From: Ulota crispa
Taxonomy: Eukaryota > Streptophyta > Bryopsida > Orthotrichales > Orthotrichaceae
Reading direction: 5' to 3'
Assembly: GCA_963920765.1 (NCBI GenBank)
Contig: OY987246.1
Span: 2,420,501-2,484,500, forward strand
Length of the DNA stretch: 64,000 nucleotides
The position numbers were made by a program, and so were the translations under genes. The notes beneath the pieces were generated by a model. The model ran no database searches. It saw only the letters and a program-made list of their open reading frames with translations, and was not told the DNA's origin. This document shows, piece after piece, positions 12,401-24,410 of this stretch. Numbering within the stretch: the stretch's first letter is position 1; every line of letters starts with the position of its first letter.

Positions 12401-12664
12401 GAGATACGAAAGTGTTTGGCTGACTATCAAAATTCTCCTTCAATTAGTAGTCATGTGTTGTTTAATGCTCCTGAACACCTGCTAGTGGGTGTTGTTGAGG
12501 AAATGGATAGATTCATTGCTTCATTAGGTTCAGCCTCTTCCACACCATCGCCGCAGGAAGATCTTCGACTTGAAAGATGGAGGCTTGCTGTGGAGTGGCG
12601 CTTAGGTTTCAAAAATATAGTAGTAAGCTGTATATCACGTTGCTCCCAAGTTCTGCTGGAATGA
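9435..12664 (+). CDS. SDG40: SET-domain methyltransferase, SDG40/Rubisco LSMT-like
   Basis: Probable lysine methyltransferase of the class with a split SET domain and a C-terminal Rubisco-LSMT substrate-binding domain, closest by recollection to plant SET DOMAIN GROUP 40; the substrate is not known from sequence. Six exons: 9435-9589, 9779-9926, 10578-10709, 11059-11199, 11300-11536, 11981-12664. All introns are GT-AG and the joined frame is 498 aa, close to the usual length of about 490. The SET part starts at RGLAAARDL (residues 53-61). GDLFNYA lies at 212-218, with Asn-Tyr where many SET proteins have Asn-His. YGTYTNLELLEHYGF follows at 276-290. The substrate-binding region covers roughly 310-470. 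The start fits the family N-terminus (DLLHWATSKGI). No targeting peptide is obvious. Family confidence is high; the exact orthologue is less certain. Confidence 0.88.
9958..10117 (+). repeat. telo-box tandem repeat in intron 2 of SET gene
   Basis: Five copies of a 31-34 bp unit start at 9958, 9992, 10023, 10054 and 10085. Each begins GTTTAGACACTAAAC or a one-base variant, itself an inverted repeat (GTTTAG-ACA-CTAAAC). It continues into CCTAA, so most copies contain the telo-box AAACCCTAA, and ends near ATTACACTACA. Confidence 0.85.
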
Positions 12665-14880
12665 AGTTCACAACGAATATGTCCGAAGTTGTGATGAATT
12701 GATTGGCTGCGTCTGGTTGTATTTGTGCCTGGTTTCTAGTTATGTCTTCCTGGTATTGAGTCACTGTTAAGCAGGGGAATGTAGTTCCTGGGACCGTGTT
12801 AGTAATTTGTATAATTTTGTGTGGGGTTGTAAACGAATAGACTACCGGAATTATTTCCTTCTGTTCTCAAATTTTTTGGAATTATTCTTTTTCTAATGCT
12901 TGCAAATGGGAACAGAAGTGTGGTTGATTTTCAGTTTGGGTAAAAATGCTTTTCTAACTTCTCTGAGGACAAAACAAGTCTAGAGCGCCTCCTTTAGTTG
13001 GCTTAGGACCTTACCATGTTTTGTGAATTGCATAGGTGGGGTAGGCAAGTGAGCAACACTTATTCAGGGACTTCTTAGGTGAAGTCATACTCAATTGTTG
13101 AAGATGTCTTGAATGAAAATGCATTTAACTTAGAATTGTAAAGTCGTTGTAGAGGCTTTGTTTTTCCTAATTTGAAGAAGTTATTACGTTCAAGCATGGT
13201 TACAAAAATGACATTTTATTTAGTATCAAATTATTGAGGAGAATATATCATGTCTTGATCAAATATGCAATCTTTTTTCATCACTGTTTACCATTTTTTT
13301 TTCGATTTGAACTATATTTGCATCATTAGTTTGCTACTACATACATATATGTAGGATGTTTCATTTGGATACCAGACATTGTTTCCGTGCGTTTTGAATC
13401 TGACAAAAGATTGCAGAATTAGTATCTAAAAGTTTTTAATTCATTTATCTTGAAGAATTTGAGTCAAGGTCATAGCTTCAAGTAGATTCTCATTCACTAC
13501 TTTGGTTCATTATTCAACATGTAAATCTAGAAATTTCTTTAACCATCTTTGAAAGAAACATTATGCCATTTGAGCTATTTCCCATGACTTAAGATGTTGT
13601 CTTTTGGGTCTGTTCCTCGAAGAGTAAGAATGTCAAGTTATATAACCTCCTTTGATCACTTTCCATAGTTCATTTTTGAGATGATGAATAGGGTGTGTAG
13701 TATCCCTTGCTCTTTGCAAGATAATTTTTCATACATCTAAATTTTCTTTGGTTCTTGTGCTAATTGAGTAATATTTGTGTCACGCAAATCTTCCAAATAG
13801 GTTTTGTGTTGAGATTTTGTGTACATAGAAACCTCCCTAACTGCATGGAAACGGTGGGGATGTATTTAACTCCTAAACGTCAGAGTGTGCCCAATACAAT
13901 ACAAGGTATTTTTCTTGTATTTGGAATGGATCCATACCTTTACTACATTTGAGACCAACAAAGAAGTTGGAGAATATATCAATGCGGTTCTAGTGAGCTA
14001 CTTGAGATCCCAAATTAAAATTTCTTACTTGTAGCAAATGACAATTATATGTCAATGTATATACTATGCCCTGTGGACGTTTAAGGGTTAAAGAGTATGC
14101 ACACAAGGAGGTTTTATTACATAAGTGATTTATTGCGGCTTTTGATTGATGGACAAGTGGCTCAAGACTTGGGAAGCACGATTATTTTTTTTGGCTTTCC
14201 TTACTTGCTAACTTGAGTCTCGAGATTGTATAGTAGACTGGTAATCCTACTCATAGGAATAACTCCAAAAATGAACATACTTTATACACATAGGGAGTAT
14301 GCAATTTGAGAAGTATAGATAATTGTGCAAATAGGAATTTTGCAATAAGAAAGGTTTCACTGTATTTAGGATTAGAGGCATGTGAGGCCCAAAAAATGAC
14401 CTTAATAGACAAGATTCTCAAATTAATTAAATTTAAACAAATTAAATTGCATAATAGCAATAGAGAATCTAACTATATAGACGTGGTTCAAATTCAAAAC
14501 CTATAACAATTGTTCGAAAACTAATTCCAAATTTTGTCTTCAAAATTGTTGTTTATAATGCATTTTCATAAAACATCAATTCAAGAAATGAGTAAAACAA
14601 GTGAACTTGTAACCCTATTGGGTTGAAAAATAATAAAAGTATGTACTTTAGAAACTTGAAAGTCATTTTAAATCTACATTTAAAAAATTAGAATGAAATT
14701 ACTCAAATAATAGTGATCCCAAATATGGTTTTCACTTTTAGTACTAGTAGCTAAAACACTGTTAAAAAACTAAAATATTCAAATTTAACACTGGAAAGCT
14801 TACATTTTTTTAGCTATGAGAAAATTTGTTAGCAATCTTGTTAAATTTAGCCATTTTAGAAAATGCTGTAACTCAATAGG
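12665..14880. other. AT-rich spacer
   Basis: The 3' flank of the SET gene followed by AT-rich DNA up to the retrotransposon. No further gene is supported. A motif GGACGTTTAAGGGTTAA near 14083 resembles the right end of the TTAACCC element family, but I found no matching left end. Confidence 0.45.
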
Positions 14881-15307
14881 TGTTACAGACGTACTAAACA
14901 CAAAACATAAAAGACTTGTTTCCAAAGAAGTCTGAGGTTGAGTGTATGACAAAATGTATGAGAAATAAGACTAGAATTGATAGGTAAAGAGAGTACAAGA
15001 GTAACACCAAAGTGATGAGCTATAAGCTTCAAGAGTTGCGTTGTCGAAAGTGAGGAACTCCTCAGTCTCGACCTCTATATATATTTCTAAGTATGAAACC
15101 TTCTAGCAACTTCTACTAGAGGTTTCTGGAATACTCTAATTTTTTGTGGAAGCTATTTCTATTTAGAAAGCTTCTTGAGAAGCTTTCACCTATTTATGAG
15201 TTGTTTCCTAAGTAACTTCTATATTCTTTTAAAAGATTCTATAAGCTTCTATAAGCTTCCAGAAAGTTCTACAAGCTTTTATAAGCTTCTATTGTATGTC
15301 CGTGACA
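14881..15307 (-). repeat. 3' LTR of chromovirus
   Basis: The downstream LTR for the minus-strand element. It contains a perfect three-unit heat-shock-type motif, TTCCAGAAAGTTC, at 15257-15269, and a near-perfect palindrome with two 10-nt arms (GAAAGCTTCT and its complement) at 15166-15187. The adjoining bases 15308-15321 read as AGAAGAGGAGGTGA on the minus strand after one complementing step, a good polypurine tract, confirming the orientation. Confidence 0.9.
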
Positions 15308-17379
15308 TCACCTCCTCTTCTAATTTTGAGGTCTTTGAGAAGTGTGTTGTAGAATTTATTCAAAGGCGTAGGAAATCAAAAATATATTGTATAGTTTCTG
15401 CAATATATTCAAGTTGTCTTTGCCGTATCAGATGATTCATAGGTCCCTGCAACCAACGATAGTGACCCACGCTTTCTACTTCAGACTAAGTATGAACTTC
15501 CGTATCTTCATAATAAAAACGTCCTTCAAATACTGCTGTTGCATGATCATCATGAACAATTTCAACTTCAAAAACAATGACCAATGATCTATTGCTAGAT
15601 ATCTTTTGTCATCTTCTTGGCTCAGCTGGTTTTTCTTTTTGAAGTCAGCGGCGCGAGTTACTTGGCTAAGATGACATGGTTGGCATAGCATCTGTAACGT
15701 GACTATCCATAACTAAAATCAAAGTATAAAAACGACAAACTAAAAATTGAAATGAACAATATATGGTTTCTCTTCCCTTTTTAAAAGGATCTAGAGGTCC
15801 AAACTCTTCAAGGTTGCGTAATCGTTTTGGCAACTGTTCCATTTGCGGCTACATTTTCTTAGATGAATGTTGTTGATGAAATTCTTGAACTTTTATTGGT
15901 GAGTTGACAAAATTATTAGCTGGTTTCTATATGCAGTTATTTATATCGTATCCACGCCAATGAATCAAGTACTCAAGTTTTCCTTACTTGATTCTCAAAT
16001 CTAATACCTTTTCAATTTCAAATTCTTAATGATTGTCAATTTTTATTGTTAGAGGAGGTGATTGTTTTTGTCCCAATATAAATGATTTGTTATAAGCCTC
16101 TAAAAGTAAAACATGAAAAACTTGGATGTATCTTCTTAGATGTTGGTAGTCCCAATCGATAAACCATTTCATTGATTTGCTTTTGAATTACAAATGGTTC
16201 CAATTTTTGATGATCCAATTTATCACGTGGTCTACTAGTCTTTACATTGCGCCAAAAAAGCTATACTTTATCACTAACTCGGAATGAAAGTTGTTCATTT
16301 CTTAATATGTCTGCTGTTTTTTTTTTTTTTTTTTTTTTAGATTTTTTCCAATTGCATTTTTGTGATTACTTGGAGTTCTGCCATTCTTGTAGCAAATTCT
16401 TCTACTGCAAGATTCTCAAATTTTGAAGATTGTAGCATGTCTAATTTTAAATGATGCCCATAATTAAAGTATAAAGGTATTTATTGCGTAGAAGTATGGA
16501 TAGTGTTATTATAAGCAAACTCCGGTAATGGTAAATAAGATGTCCAGTCGTCGTGTTGATAGTTGATAATACATCTCAAATATTGTTCTAAAATTTGATT
16601 GACGTGTTCTGTCTGTCTATCAATATGTGGGTGAAAAACAAAAGATAGTTTTATATCCACTTCTAGTAATCTAAAAAGTGACTTTCAAAACTTTGAAACA
16701 AATTGTGGATCACGATCTGAAACAAAATCATCCAGCAAACCATGATAGCAATAGATATTGTTCATAAAGATTCTTGCTGTTTTTTTGCACGTGATTGTCT
16801 TTTAGCAAGGTATAAAATGTGATATTTTGATTAACATATCAACAACCACAAAAATGGTATCAAAAATATTTGATAGCAGAAGGTTTGTGATGAAATCCAT
16901 GGAAACAGAAGACCATAGTTGTTTTGGAATCGGTAACGGTTGGAACAAACCATATGGTTGATGTCGATGGTTCTTTGACTTAGAACAAGTGTGGCATGAA
17001 AGTACAAAGTCTTTGAGTTCCTTTCATAATTTAGGCCACTAAAAATTTTGAGAAATTAATTCTACAATTTTATTGAATCCAAAATGTTCAACCGCTAGAA
17101 AGTCATGTTGTGTTTGAAAAATTCTAAGTTGTATTGGTCCTTTGGAAATATGTTAGCGCTCAAAATACAAGAGATTATCTTCAAATTTGAATTTAATAAA
17201 GCCTTCTGAATGATTGTTGATTTGATGTTTAATGTCAAAAACAAGAGGGTCCAATGCTGATGCTATACGGACTTGATCAAGAAATAATAAATCCACTAGC
17301 ATTGAAATTGTAGTTGCTTGAAGAAAAAATTGTTCTGGTTTCAATAGTATTGTCTGCTATTGATCAAACGCTTCTTCTC

Positions 17380-18600
17380 CTTCTTTTAAAGCAAGATATG
17401 CTCTTCTTGATAAAGCATATGATAGTCCTTGTTGTTTTCCAAACCTATAAATAATATTGAATTCAAATCGAGATCAAGACATGCTCCATTGGGCTTGACA
17501 ACAATTCAAAACACAAGTTGACATAAAATATTCAAGATTTGTGTGATCTGTGAATATAGTAACTGGATGAGTTGCTCCTTCAAGGAGATGACGTCATTTT
17601 TGAAATGAATCTACAATAGCAAGGAGTTCTTTGTCGTGAATCTTTTAGTTAATTTCTGCAACTGAAATTTTTTTTGAATGAAAAACAATTGAATGTAATT
17701 TCTCTTCTTTTTTAGGTTGTGACAATACCATCCCCAACACAAAGTTTGAACCATCGGATTCCATAAAAATTGTTTATCAAAGCTTGCATATATCAGTACA
17801 TAAGCTAAAATAAAAGCTACTTTTAGCTTTTGAAATGCCACTTCTGTTTTAGTTTCCCACTCTAGTTTTTTTTTACATATTAGCCGTGCGAGTGGAGCAG
17901 CTATTTGAGAATAGTTTTTAATAAATGTCCTGTAAAAATTTGCAAATCCAAAAAAACTTTGTACGTCGCACATCGTTTTTGGCATTGTTCAACTACTAAT
18001 GGTGTTAATTTTTTTAGAATCCACCAATAAGCCTTTGTTGGAAATGATATAGTTTAAAAATTCCACTTAGAGTTCATGAAATACACATTTTTCTAATTTT
18101 GGATATAATCTGGCATTTTGTAGTTTTTGTAAAATAATGCGAACATGTTATTCATATTCTTTTGAGATTTTTGGATAAATCAAAATGTCGTCTAAATAAC
18201 ATACAACAAAATCGTCAAGATATTCTTTAAACATGTCATCCATCAAATATTAGAATATGGCTGGAACGTTGGTAAGTCCAAAAGGCATGACATTATATTC
18301 AAAATGTCCATATCTTGTTTAAAATGCGCTTTTCTATTCATTTCTTTCTATGATGCATAGAAAGTTATAAGCACTTTGCAAGTCAATCTTAGTATATATG
18401 TTTACTTTACCAAGCTAGTCAAAAAATTTTGATATAAATGGTAATGGATATCTGTTCTGCATGGTGAATTTATTGATGCCACGATAATCAACGCACATTT
18501 GTAAAGCACCATTTTTTTTTCTTTACAAACAATATTAGAGCGTCGGTAGAAAATTTTGAATGTCGGATGAAATTTTTGGCTAAATTTTCATCAATATATT
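17380..18600 (-). pseudogene. chromovirus pol: RT-RNase H remnant
   Basis: On the minus strand the reverse transcriptase is recognisable from DLQSAY (about 18380-18400), the MPFGLTN motif (about 18265-18290) and the active-site YLDD (18187-18198). RNase H follows, with an FFGFANFYR block near 17950 and the ALSRR end near 17400. Stops and frame shifts interrupt it repeatedly; the longest uninterrupted part is 17611-17985. It cannot encode a working polyprotein. Confidence 0.88.
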
Positions 18601-19790
18601 TTTGTAATGCTAAAAACTCCTTTTGAGATAAATTATAAATATGTCCAAATGGTGGTTGAGTGTCCTCTTGAAGGTCAATGACACAATCATAACGTCGATG
18701 TTATGGTAATATATTTGCATTTTTTTTTCAAAAACCTCTTTAAAATTTTGATACTAAAGAGGAATAGTTTTTGTATTATCCTTTGATAAGTTGGTCATTG
18801 GTGTGACACAAATAGCAAATGCTATATCATTTTTTGCTGCTCGCATGAAAACTTTAGCTTCAAGGAATAAAGGCTGAGGTTATTTCTTCTCTTTTTGTAT
18901 TTTTCTTAAGAAATTTTTTTGTAATTGCCAATCAATATTTAAGTTGTATAATTCAAACCACGGAAGACCAAAAACTATTGGATTTGTAGAGCTTTGGATG
19001 ATGTTGAAGATAATATCTGAAACTTTATTTTTTAAAATTACTTTCAAAGGCTTTGTTTCTTTGGCAGTATTTCCAGAAGCAAGTGGTCAACCATCAATAG
19101 CTTTTATAGGTGCAGGATGAGTTTTTTTCAATAAGTATATATTGTGTTGAAATGCAAAATTCTTGTCCATAAATCATGTTGAAAATCTAGTGTCTAATAA
19201 AGCTTTTGTAGAAATTTTAATATCAAATAGTTCGATATCTATAGGAAATGTAAAATATGGAGACAGATCTGAAGGTAGGATGGAATTTTTCATTGAAGAT
19301 ATATAATTGGTGGTATTCAGCCGCATGGTTCTTACTGTGACTGAGCGCTCTTGTTTTTCGATTTTTCAATGTTGGTGAATGTACTTTGCGCCTTAAATCC
19401 GTTTGATTTGTTTTAGCAATCTTGTGCTTTATGTCATGGTTTTCTGCAATATAAGTATAAATTCTTTTATCTTTGTCTATCTTTTTCTTTTTGAGTTAAT
19501 CGTTTGAAGCGTGTTGTACCAATTTGCAATGGTTCGGGTCCTATTGAGCGGTTTTTTGTGGTCCTTGAACTCATTGTTGGCATATTTTGATGTATTCCTC
19601 TTCATCTTAACTTTTATTCTTGACGCCTTTCAAATAAACGATTGATCCAAGCAATTGCTTGACTAACAAATTCTTCCAAAATGTTTACTTTTGGCATGGT
19701 AAGCAATAGGTCTTTGACTCCGTCTTTTAAGCCAAATCAAAATTGGTTCATAAGTGCTTTGTCATTTCAATCAAGATTGCAAATAAATTG

Positions 19791-20390
19791 TCAAAATTTA
19801 GCAGCATAGATGGCAGCTGATCGTGAATTTTGTTGTATACTTTGCATCTTTGTTTCAGCCACTCTCTCTTGGTTATTATCTCCAAATGTTGTTGTAAATG
19901 CATCTAAAAATGTATCTAAATCATTCAATAATAACGAATTTTTTTCCATAAAATGGACAAACCAAACCAGAGCATTGTTTGATAAAATGGAACCAATTAA
20001 TCCCACTTGAGTATAGCCGTCAGCGTAACAAGAAGGACGTAGCTGTAAATAGAGTTTGATTTACTGTACAAAACCTTGAAATTTTGATCTTATTCCATCA
20101 AACTTCTCTGACAAACTTATTCTTGGCTCTTTTGTTGGTAAAAGATGTGTTTGTGAAGCTTGATTACAAGCACTCGCTTCTTTGAATTGTAAGTTTTTAC
20201 TTTGAAAGCACAACAGCTTATTGTTAGTGTCTTTGGACAAGATATCGGTTTGTCTTTCCGTTCCGAGATTTTCCAACCGAGTGATTTCAACATGAACATT
20301 GTTCAAAAGTTCTTGGAGGTCTGCAATTGTCGCAAATCTATTCTCCGCTCCTCCATAAACATTCTCTACCTCTTGGTCACTGCTCCCCAT
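19791..20390 (-). pseudogene. chromovirus gag remnant
   Basis: Two minus-strand pieces, 20390-20061 and 20006-19791, have the look of a Ty3/gypsy gag: an N-terminal region followed by a capsid-like block with ALVWFVHFME and the start FGDNN. A frame change separates them, and a degenerate CCHC-like knuckle with an internal stop follows near 19430. The position just inside the 5' LTR is as expected. Confidence 0.7.
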
Positions 20391-20661
20391 CGTAACATTT
20401 ATACGATAATAGTAAAAAAATCACACAACAAGTACAATAATTTAGAGATGGGTAATCCACAACCTCTAAAAAACTTAAGCCTTTCAATTGAGGGGTAGTC
20501 CGCTCTCTTAAGAAAGATCAAGTTTACGAAGAACAATACCGTATTAGAGGAAGGTAATTCGCAATCTCTAAAAAGTTTTTGTTCCTTCTAAAAGAAGGGT
20601 AGTCCTTACTCTTTTAAAAAAACTAAACTCTAGTATCATTCAATAAACAGTCTCAACAAAT

Positions 20662-21128
20662 TGTTACGAATGTACTAAACACAAAACATAAAAGACTTGT
20701 TTCCAAAGAAGTCTGAGGTAGAGTGTATGACAAAATGTATGAGAAATAAGACTAGAATTGATAGGTCAAGAAAGTACAAGAGTAACGCCAAAGTGATGAG
20801 CTATTAGCTCCAATAGTTGCGTTGTCAAAATTGAGGAACTCCTCAGTTTTGACCTCTATATATATTTCTAAGTATGAAACCTTTTAGCAGCTTCTACTAG
20901 AGGTTTCTGGAATACTCTAATTTCTTGTGGAAGCTATTTCTATTTAGAAAGCTTCTTGAGAAGCTTTCACCTATTTATGAGTTGTTTCCTAAGTAACTTC
21001 TATATTCTTATAGAAGGTTTTATAAGCTTCTACAAGCTTCCAGAGAGTTCTACAAGCTTCTACAAGCTTCTAGATAGTTCTACAAGCTTCTAGATAGTTC
21101 TACAAGCTTCTATTGTATGTCCGTGACA
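20662..21128 (-). repeat. 5' LTR (promoter LTR) of chromovirus
   Basis: The upstream LTR for the minus-strand element. It is 40 bp longer than its partner, largely through tandem copies of a 20-bp unit containing CAAGCTTCTAGATAGTTC. Three heat-shock-like motifs TTCnnGAnnnTTC lie at 21038-21050, 21068-21080 and 21088-21100. A TATA-like run (TATATATAT, 20857-20865) lies about 170-235 bp downstream of them in the direction of transcription. The same 10-nt-arm palindrome is at 20947-20968. Confidence 0.9.
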
Positions 21129-22292
21129 ATAGGTAGAATTCCAATTGTATGATTCATTCAAAGGTGTGAAATTATTAATTGGTGTTAGGAAAGGCACATT
21201 AGAGACAATCTAAAAGTGATTTTTTTTGTAAGTGCAAGGCTTGCCTTAATCTTTCTTCAAATCTCTTCTTTTCCAATATGTGGACCATGAGATGAGAAAA
21301 TTTCATTTTTCAACTAACAAAAAAAATAGTAAAAAATAATCTCTTATTGCTATAGTTGGTCAATTTTATTTCCTTGAATTTCTTTTCACTAATTTAGGTT
21401 CTCCAAATTCAAGTATGGATTTGCAAGTTTGAGTTTTTGCCCTGTTGTGGTAAATTTTCAATTTCTAACATTCTTCTCCAAGTGAAAACTTGGAAAGTTT
21501 CATTCCCAAGTTCACTTGAAATAAAATAAAAGATTTGAGAAAAGATGAAGGCATGCCATGCATTTATTAGAAGCTTACCTCTAGTTTGACTCTAGTAGGA
21601 ATGTCATTTGTAAGGCAAAAACAATATAAGAGCATATCTAGTACTGGGTACCAATGGGATTGAAAGCAAGCCTTGATTTGGGTGATCTTCATAACAAGGT
21701 CTAAAACATACACATTATTTGTAAAGTTTTAAAAGACTGTGTCAAGCTTGTCCCACAAGACTACAAACTCAAGTGCGCTCCCTATTTTCTAGTGCTCTTG
21801 GATGTTGCAGAAACCCTAGCTTTGTTGCACCATAATGTTAAGCAGCAAATGCCCAAAACTACAACAAAGGTGTAAGTTGGAGGCAGGGTTGGAGGCCTCT
21901 TTAGCTCCTCCACCAACAACTAGAGGTCCACTGACTCCTGCAACTTCCATTAGATTTGACAATTGAGCCAACCTAAGCCCATGGCATGCTTGATTGAGGA
22001 GCAACATCAAGATTAGAGCGCGGTGTTCCTACTTGTCACTTCCTACAAACACATCAAGATTCTCTTGGCAAATCTTGACACTCTAAGCTCAAAAGCAAAG
22101 TTGGAGATGCTCCAAGAACAATAAAAAGCAAAATGGCTTATTTTACCAATGTTGTGTTGCTTTTAAATTGCAAAATCTTCAAGAGGGACCTAACTTGCAA
22201 TAAAGACCAATTACCACATGGCCTAATAAGTCTCTTACACATTTAACGCTTGCCAAGCTTGACTTGCATCCCCTTGCGCAACAAAACAAGTA
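21129..22292. other. intergenic repeat-like DNA
   Basis: AT-rich sequence after the retrotransposon. No gene or clear element ends were seen; frames of about 60 codons have no recognisable domain. Confidence 0.4.
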
Positions 22293-23628
22293 CTCCCTTT
22301 GTCCCTTGCAAAACATCCAAAAAGTTTCCTTGTGAAAGATTAATTATGTTGTTAGTCTTTGTGCTAGTGATACATGCATTCTAGAATCAATATACCAACT
22401 GCCAAATGTATGCAAAATCTCCTACTTTGACGTCGTTGTTTAGGCACCCAAATTCCATGCAAAAGTACCATATTTGTGCATGATGCTAGCTCCTTATTAT
22501 TGATGATTTAAAATCATTAGCAACAACAGTGCCTCATATGGGCATAGCCAAGCTTGCTAGGAGAGGAATGCTTTCTAATTGCTTAACACCTAAAGGCCCA
22601 AGGAGCCCACTTTGGGCTTTATGAGAACTCAGGTAGGCTCTCTTGACTTCACAATTTGGAATTTTTTCATGAGATTTTTAGGATGGATGCTACTCATCAT
22701 AATCTATGTGTGAAGCTTTATTTCATGTCGTTCCAATAAGTAATGCAAAAGATATAAGGTTTTTTCAATTTCAATGTCAAACTAGGCTGCAAAAAATATA
22801 TTCTAAAATTATATTTTTATTTTTTATATAATTTTATAGATTGATACCTACTCAAAAAAAGTTGAATCACTCAATTCCAAATAATGAGGTAAGAGTTAAA
22901 AGGAGTTTTATCTTGCGGGCAATGAAGGTAGGAAGAGGGTAGAAAAAACATATAAAGTTATTTTTTACTCTCAATTTTGAAAATTTTCAAATGAAAATGA
23001 AAATTAAAGTTATTAATTATCTGTTAGAGCATTCTCACCATTGGGATTAGCAATTTCCAAATTCTTCCAAAACTTATTAGCATATTAGTTATATCTTTCA
23101 TTTATCAATACCTTTCACTTTACAATTTTTGTAAAAATGAATCCCAATTTTTTTTTGGTCTAGTTTTTTTGTATATGCTTTCAACCCCTTTTCCAACATA
23201 TTGCAAAAATTGCACAAGAAATACAACATACAAGTTTTTCTCTAAAAGGTTCAAAAAGCAAAATTTCACCTTCTGGAAGGACTAGAAAAGCCTACATTTT
23301 GAAATTTAGGCACATTGATCTTGCAATTGGTGGGGATATTCATTCTAAAATATTGGGACAATGTACTTGTGCAAGTCAACCAAAGGATCTTACGGTTGGA
23401 TTTGTTAAAATGTTAAGTTTCAATGAAGATTTTGACCTTGCTGTGGGGACTAGTATTTTGAAGCAGTTTTGGGCCTCTAAACACGAAAGAATTTTAGGAG
23501 TTAACTTGCCCCCATGAGATCATTGAACATGGCAAATGCTTTCTTAGCATTTGAAATTAACAAAAGGGAGCTTTTTAGTGGTACAAGAAATGTGTCTGAT
23601 TTGGAACTTCTTAGACGAACAGAGGGAG
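22293..23628. mobile_element. possible second Stowaway-like element
   Basis: The left end CTCCCTTTGTCCC and right end reading GAACAGAGGGAG form short inverted repeats related to the element at 7085-7814, each next to a TA (22291-22292 and 23629-23630). At 1,336 bp it is long for a MITE. A 72-codon frame at 23299-23517 inside it has no recognised similarity. With only about a dozen matching terminal bases this pairing is tentative. Confidence 0.4.
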
Positions 23629-24329
23629 TAACTCTTTGCATGCTTTCAAGCATTACATCCACTTGCATGTCAAAACAAGTAACTCTATTCACGCCTTGCA
23701 TCCACTTGAGTGACAAAACACAAGTAACTCTTTGCACGCTTTAAAATGACATTGATACAAGAAAACCAATAATAAAATGCACGACGAATGCAATTCAACG
23801 CTTTCTGCATGAATGCCAAAGAAGGATGTTCTCTATTTTCTATTTTCTATTCTCTATTTTGATAGTGGGACACATCCCAGCTGCTTCGTAACGGAATGTG
23901 AATCCCGGGCCCGGCGAGGGTGGGGCCCGGGTCGGAAACGATCGAAAAGCATTCGGAAAACCCCTCAACCAGTTCGTGAGAGCTTCTCCGAGCCTGCTCT
24001 GCTGCGAGCTCCCTACCGAATTGGCTGGTGAGTGCGCTGCAAGCCGTCGCCTTTTCTCATGCACGCGCCAACTGGAATCTTCTGGAATCTTTTGGAATTT
24101 TCTCACCCAATTTTCACACACTTTCACAACACTTTCACAACACTTTCATACCCTGCTCATTCCTTCAGGTTCCACTCTTGAGCTGATTGCAGTAGTATTT
24201 GAGGCATAAATCCTCACTCACAGCCAACTCAAACTTCCCATACCACGTTAGTAGAGCTTTGGCACGTCCACCACGCTCCGAGAACAGATCATTGACCTGT
24301 GCACATCTTTCTACTTACTCCATTGATTT
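23629..24329. promoter_or_regulatory. upstream region of CGI-58 gene
   Basis: Degenerate GTAACTCTTTGCA-type repeats to about 23745, then a shift at about 23.88 kb to GC-rich sequence (GGCCCGG-type blocks) of the kind seen at plant promoters and 5' leaders. A short repeat of CACTTTCACAA lies at about 24115-24150. No ATG occurs from about 24180 to the CGI-58 start. A precise transcription start cannot be set. Confidence 0.4.
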
Positions 24330-24409
24330 CTGGGAAGCATTTGGGAAGCATTTGGGATACATTTGGGAAGCATTTGGGAAGCATTGGGAAGCATTGGGAA
24401 GCATTTGGC
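24330..24409 (+). repeat. 11-bp minisatellite before CGI-58 start codon
   Basis: Seven or so head-to-tail copies of TTTGGGAAGCA, some shortened to 10 bp (TTGGGAAGCA), end directly before the ATG at 24411. It probably lies in the 5' leader and would put a repetitive, G-rich stretch next to the start codon. Confidence 0.8.
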
Positions 24410-24410
24410 T

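Larger units (their letters stand above)
14881..21128 (-). mobile_element. Ty3/gypsy chromovirus, full-length but decayed
   Basis: A 6,248-bp LTR retrotransposon lying on the minus strand. LTRs of 427 bp (14881-15307) and 467 bp (20662-21128) begin TG and end CA, and are flanked by the 5-bp duplication ATAGG (14876-14880 and 21129-21133). In element order the interior shows gag (about 20390-19790), a zinc-knuckle remnant broken by a stop (about 19430), a protease remnant (about 19200), reverse transcriptase with a PFGLTN-type motif and YLDD (18187-18198), RNase H (about 17990-17400), integrase (about 17100-16100) and a chromodomain (about 15975-15900). All frames carry stops or shifts. The first ~290 bases of the LTRs differ by about 5-6% by eye, many as C/T changes, so insertion is not recent. 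Confidence 0.93.
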
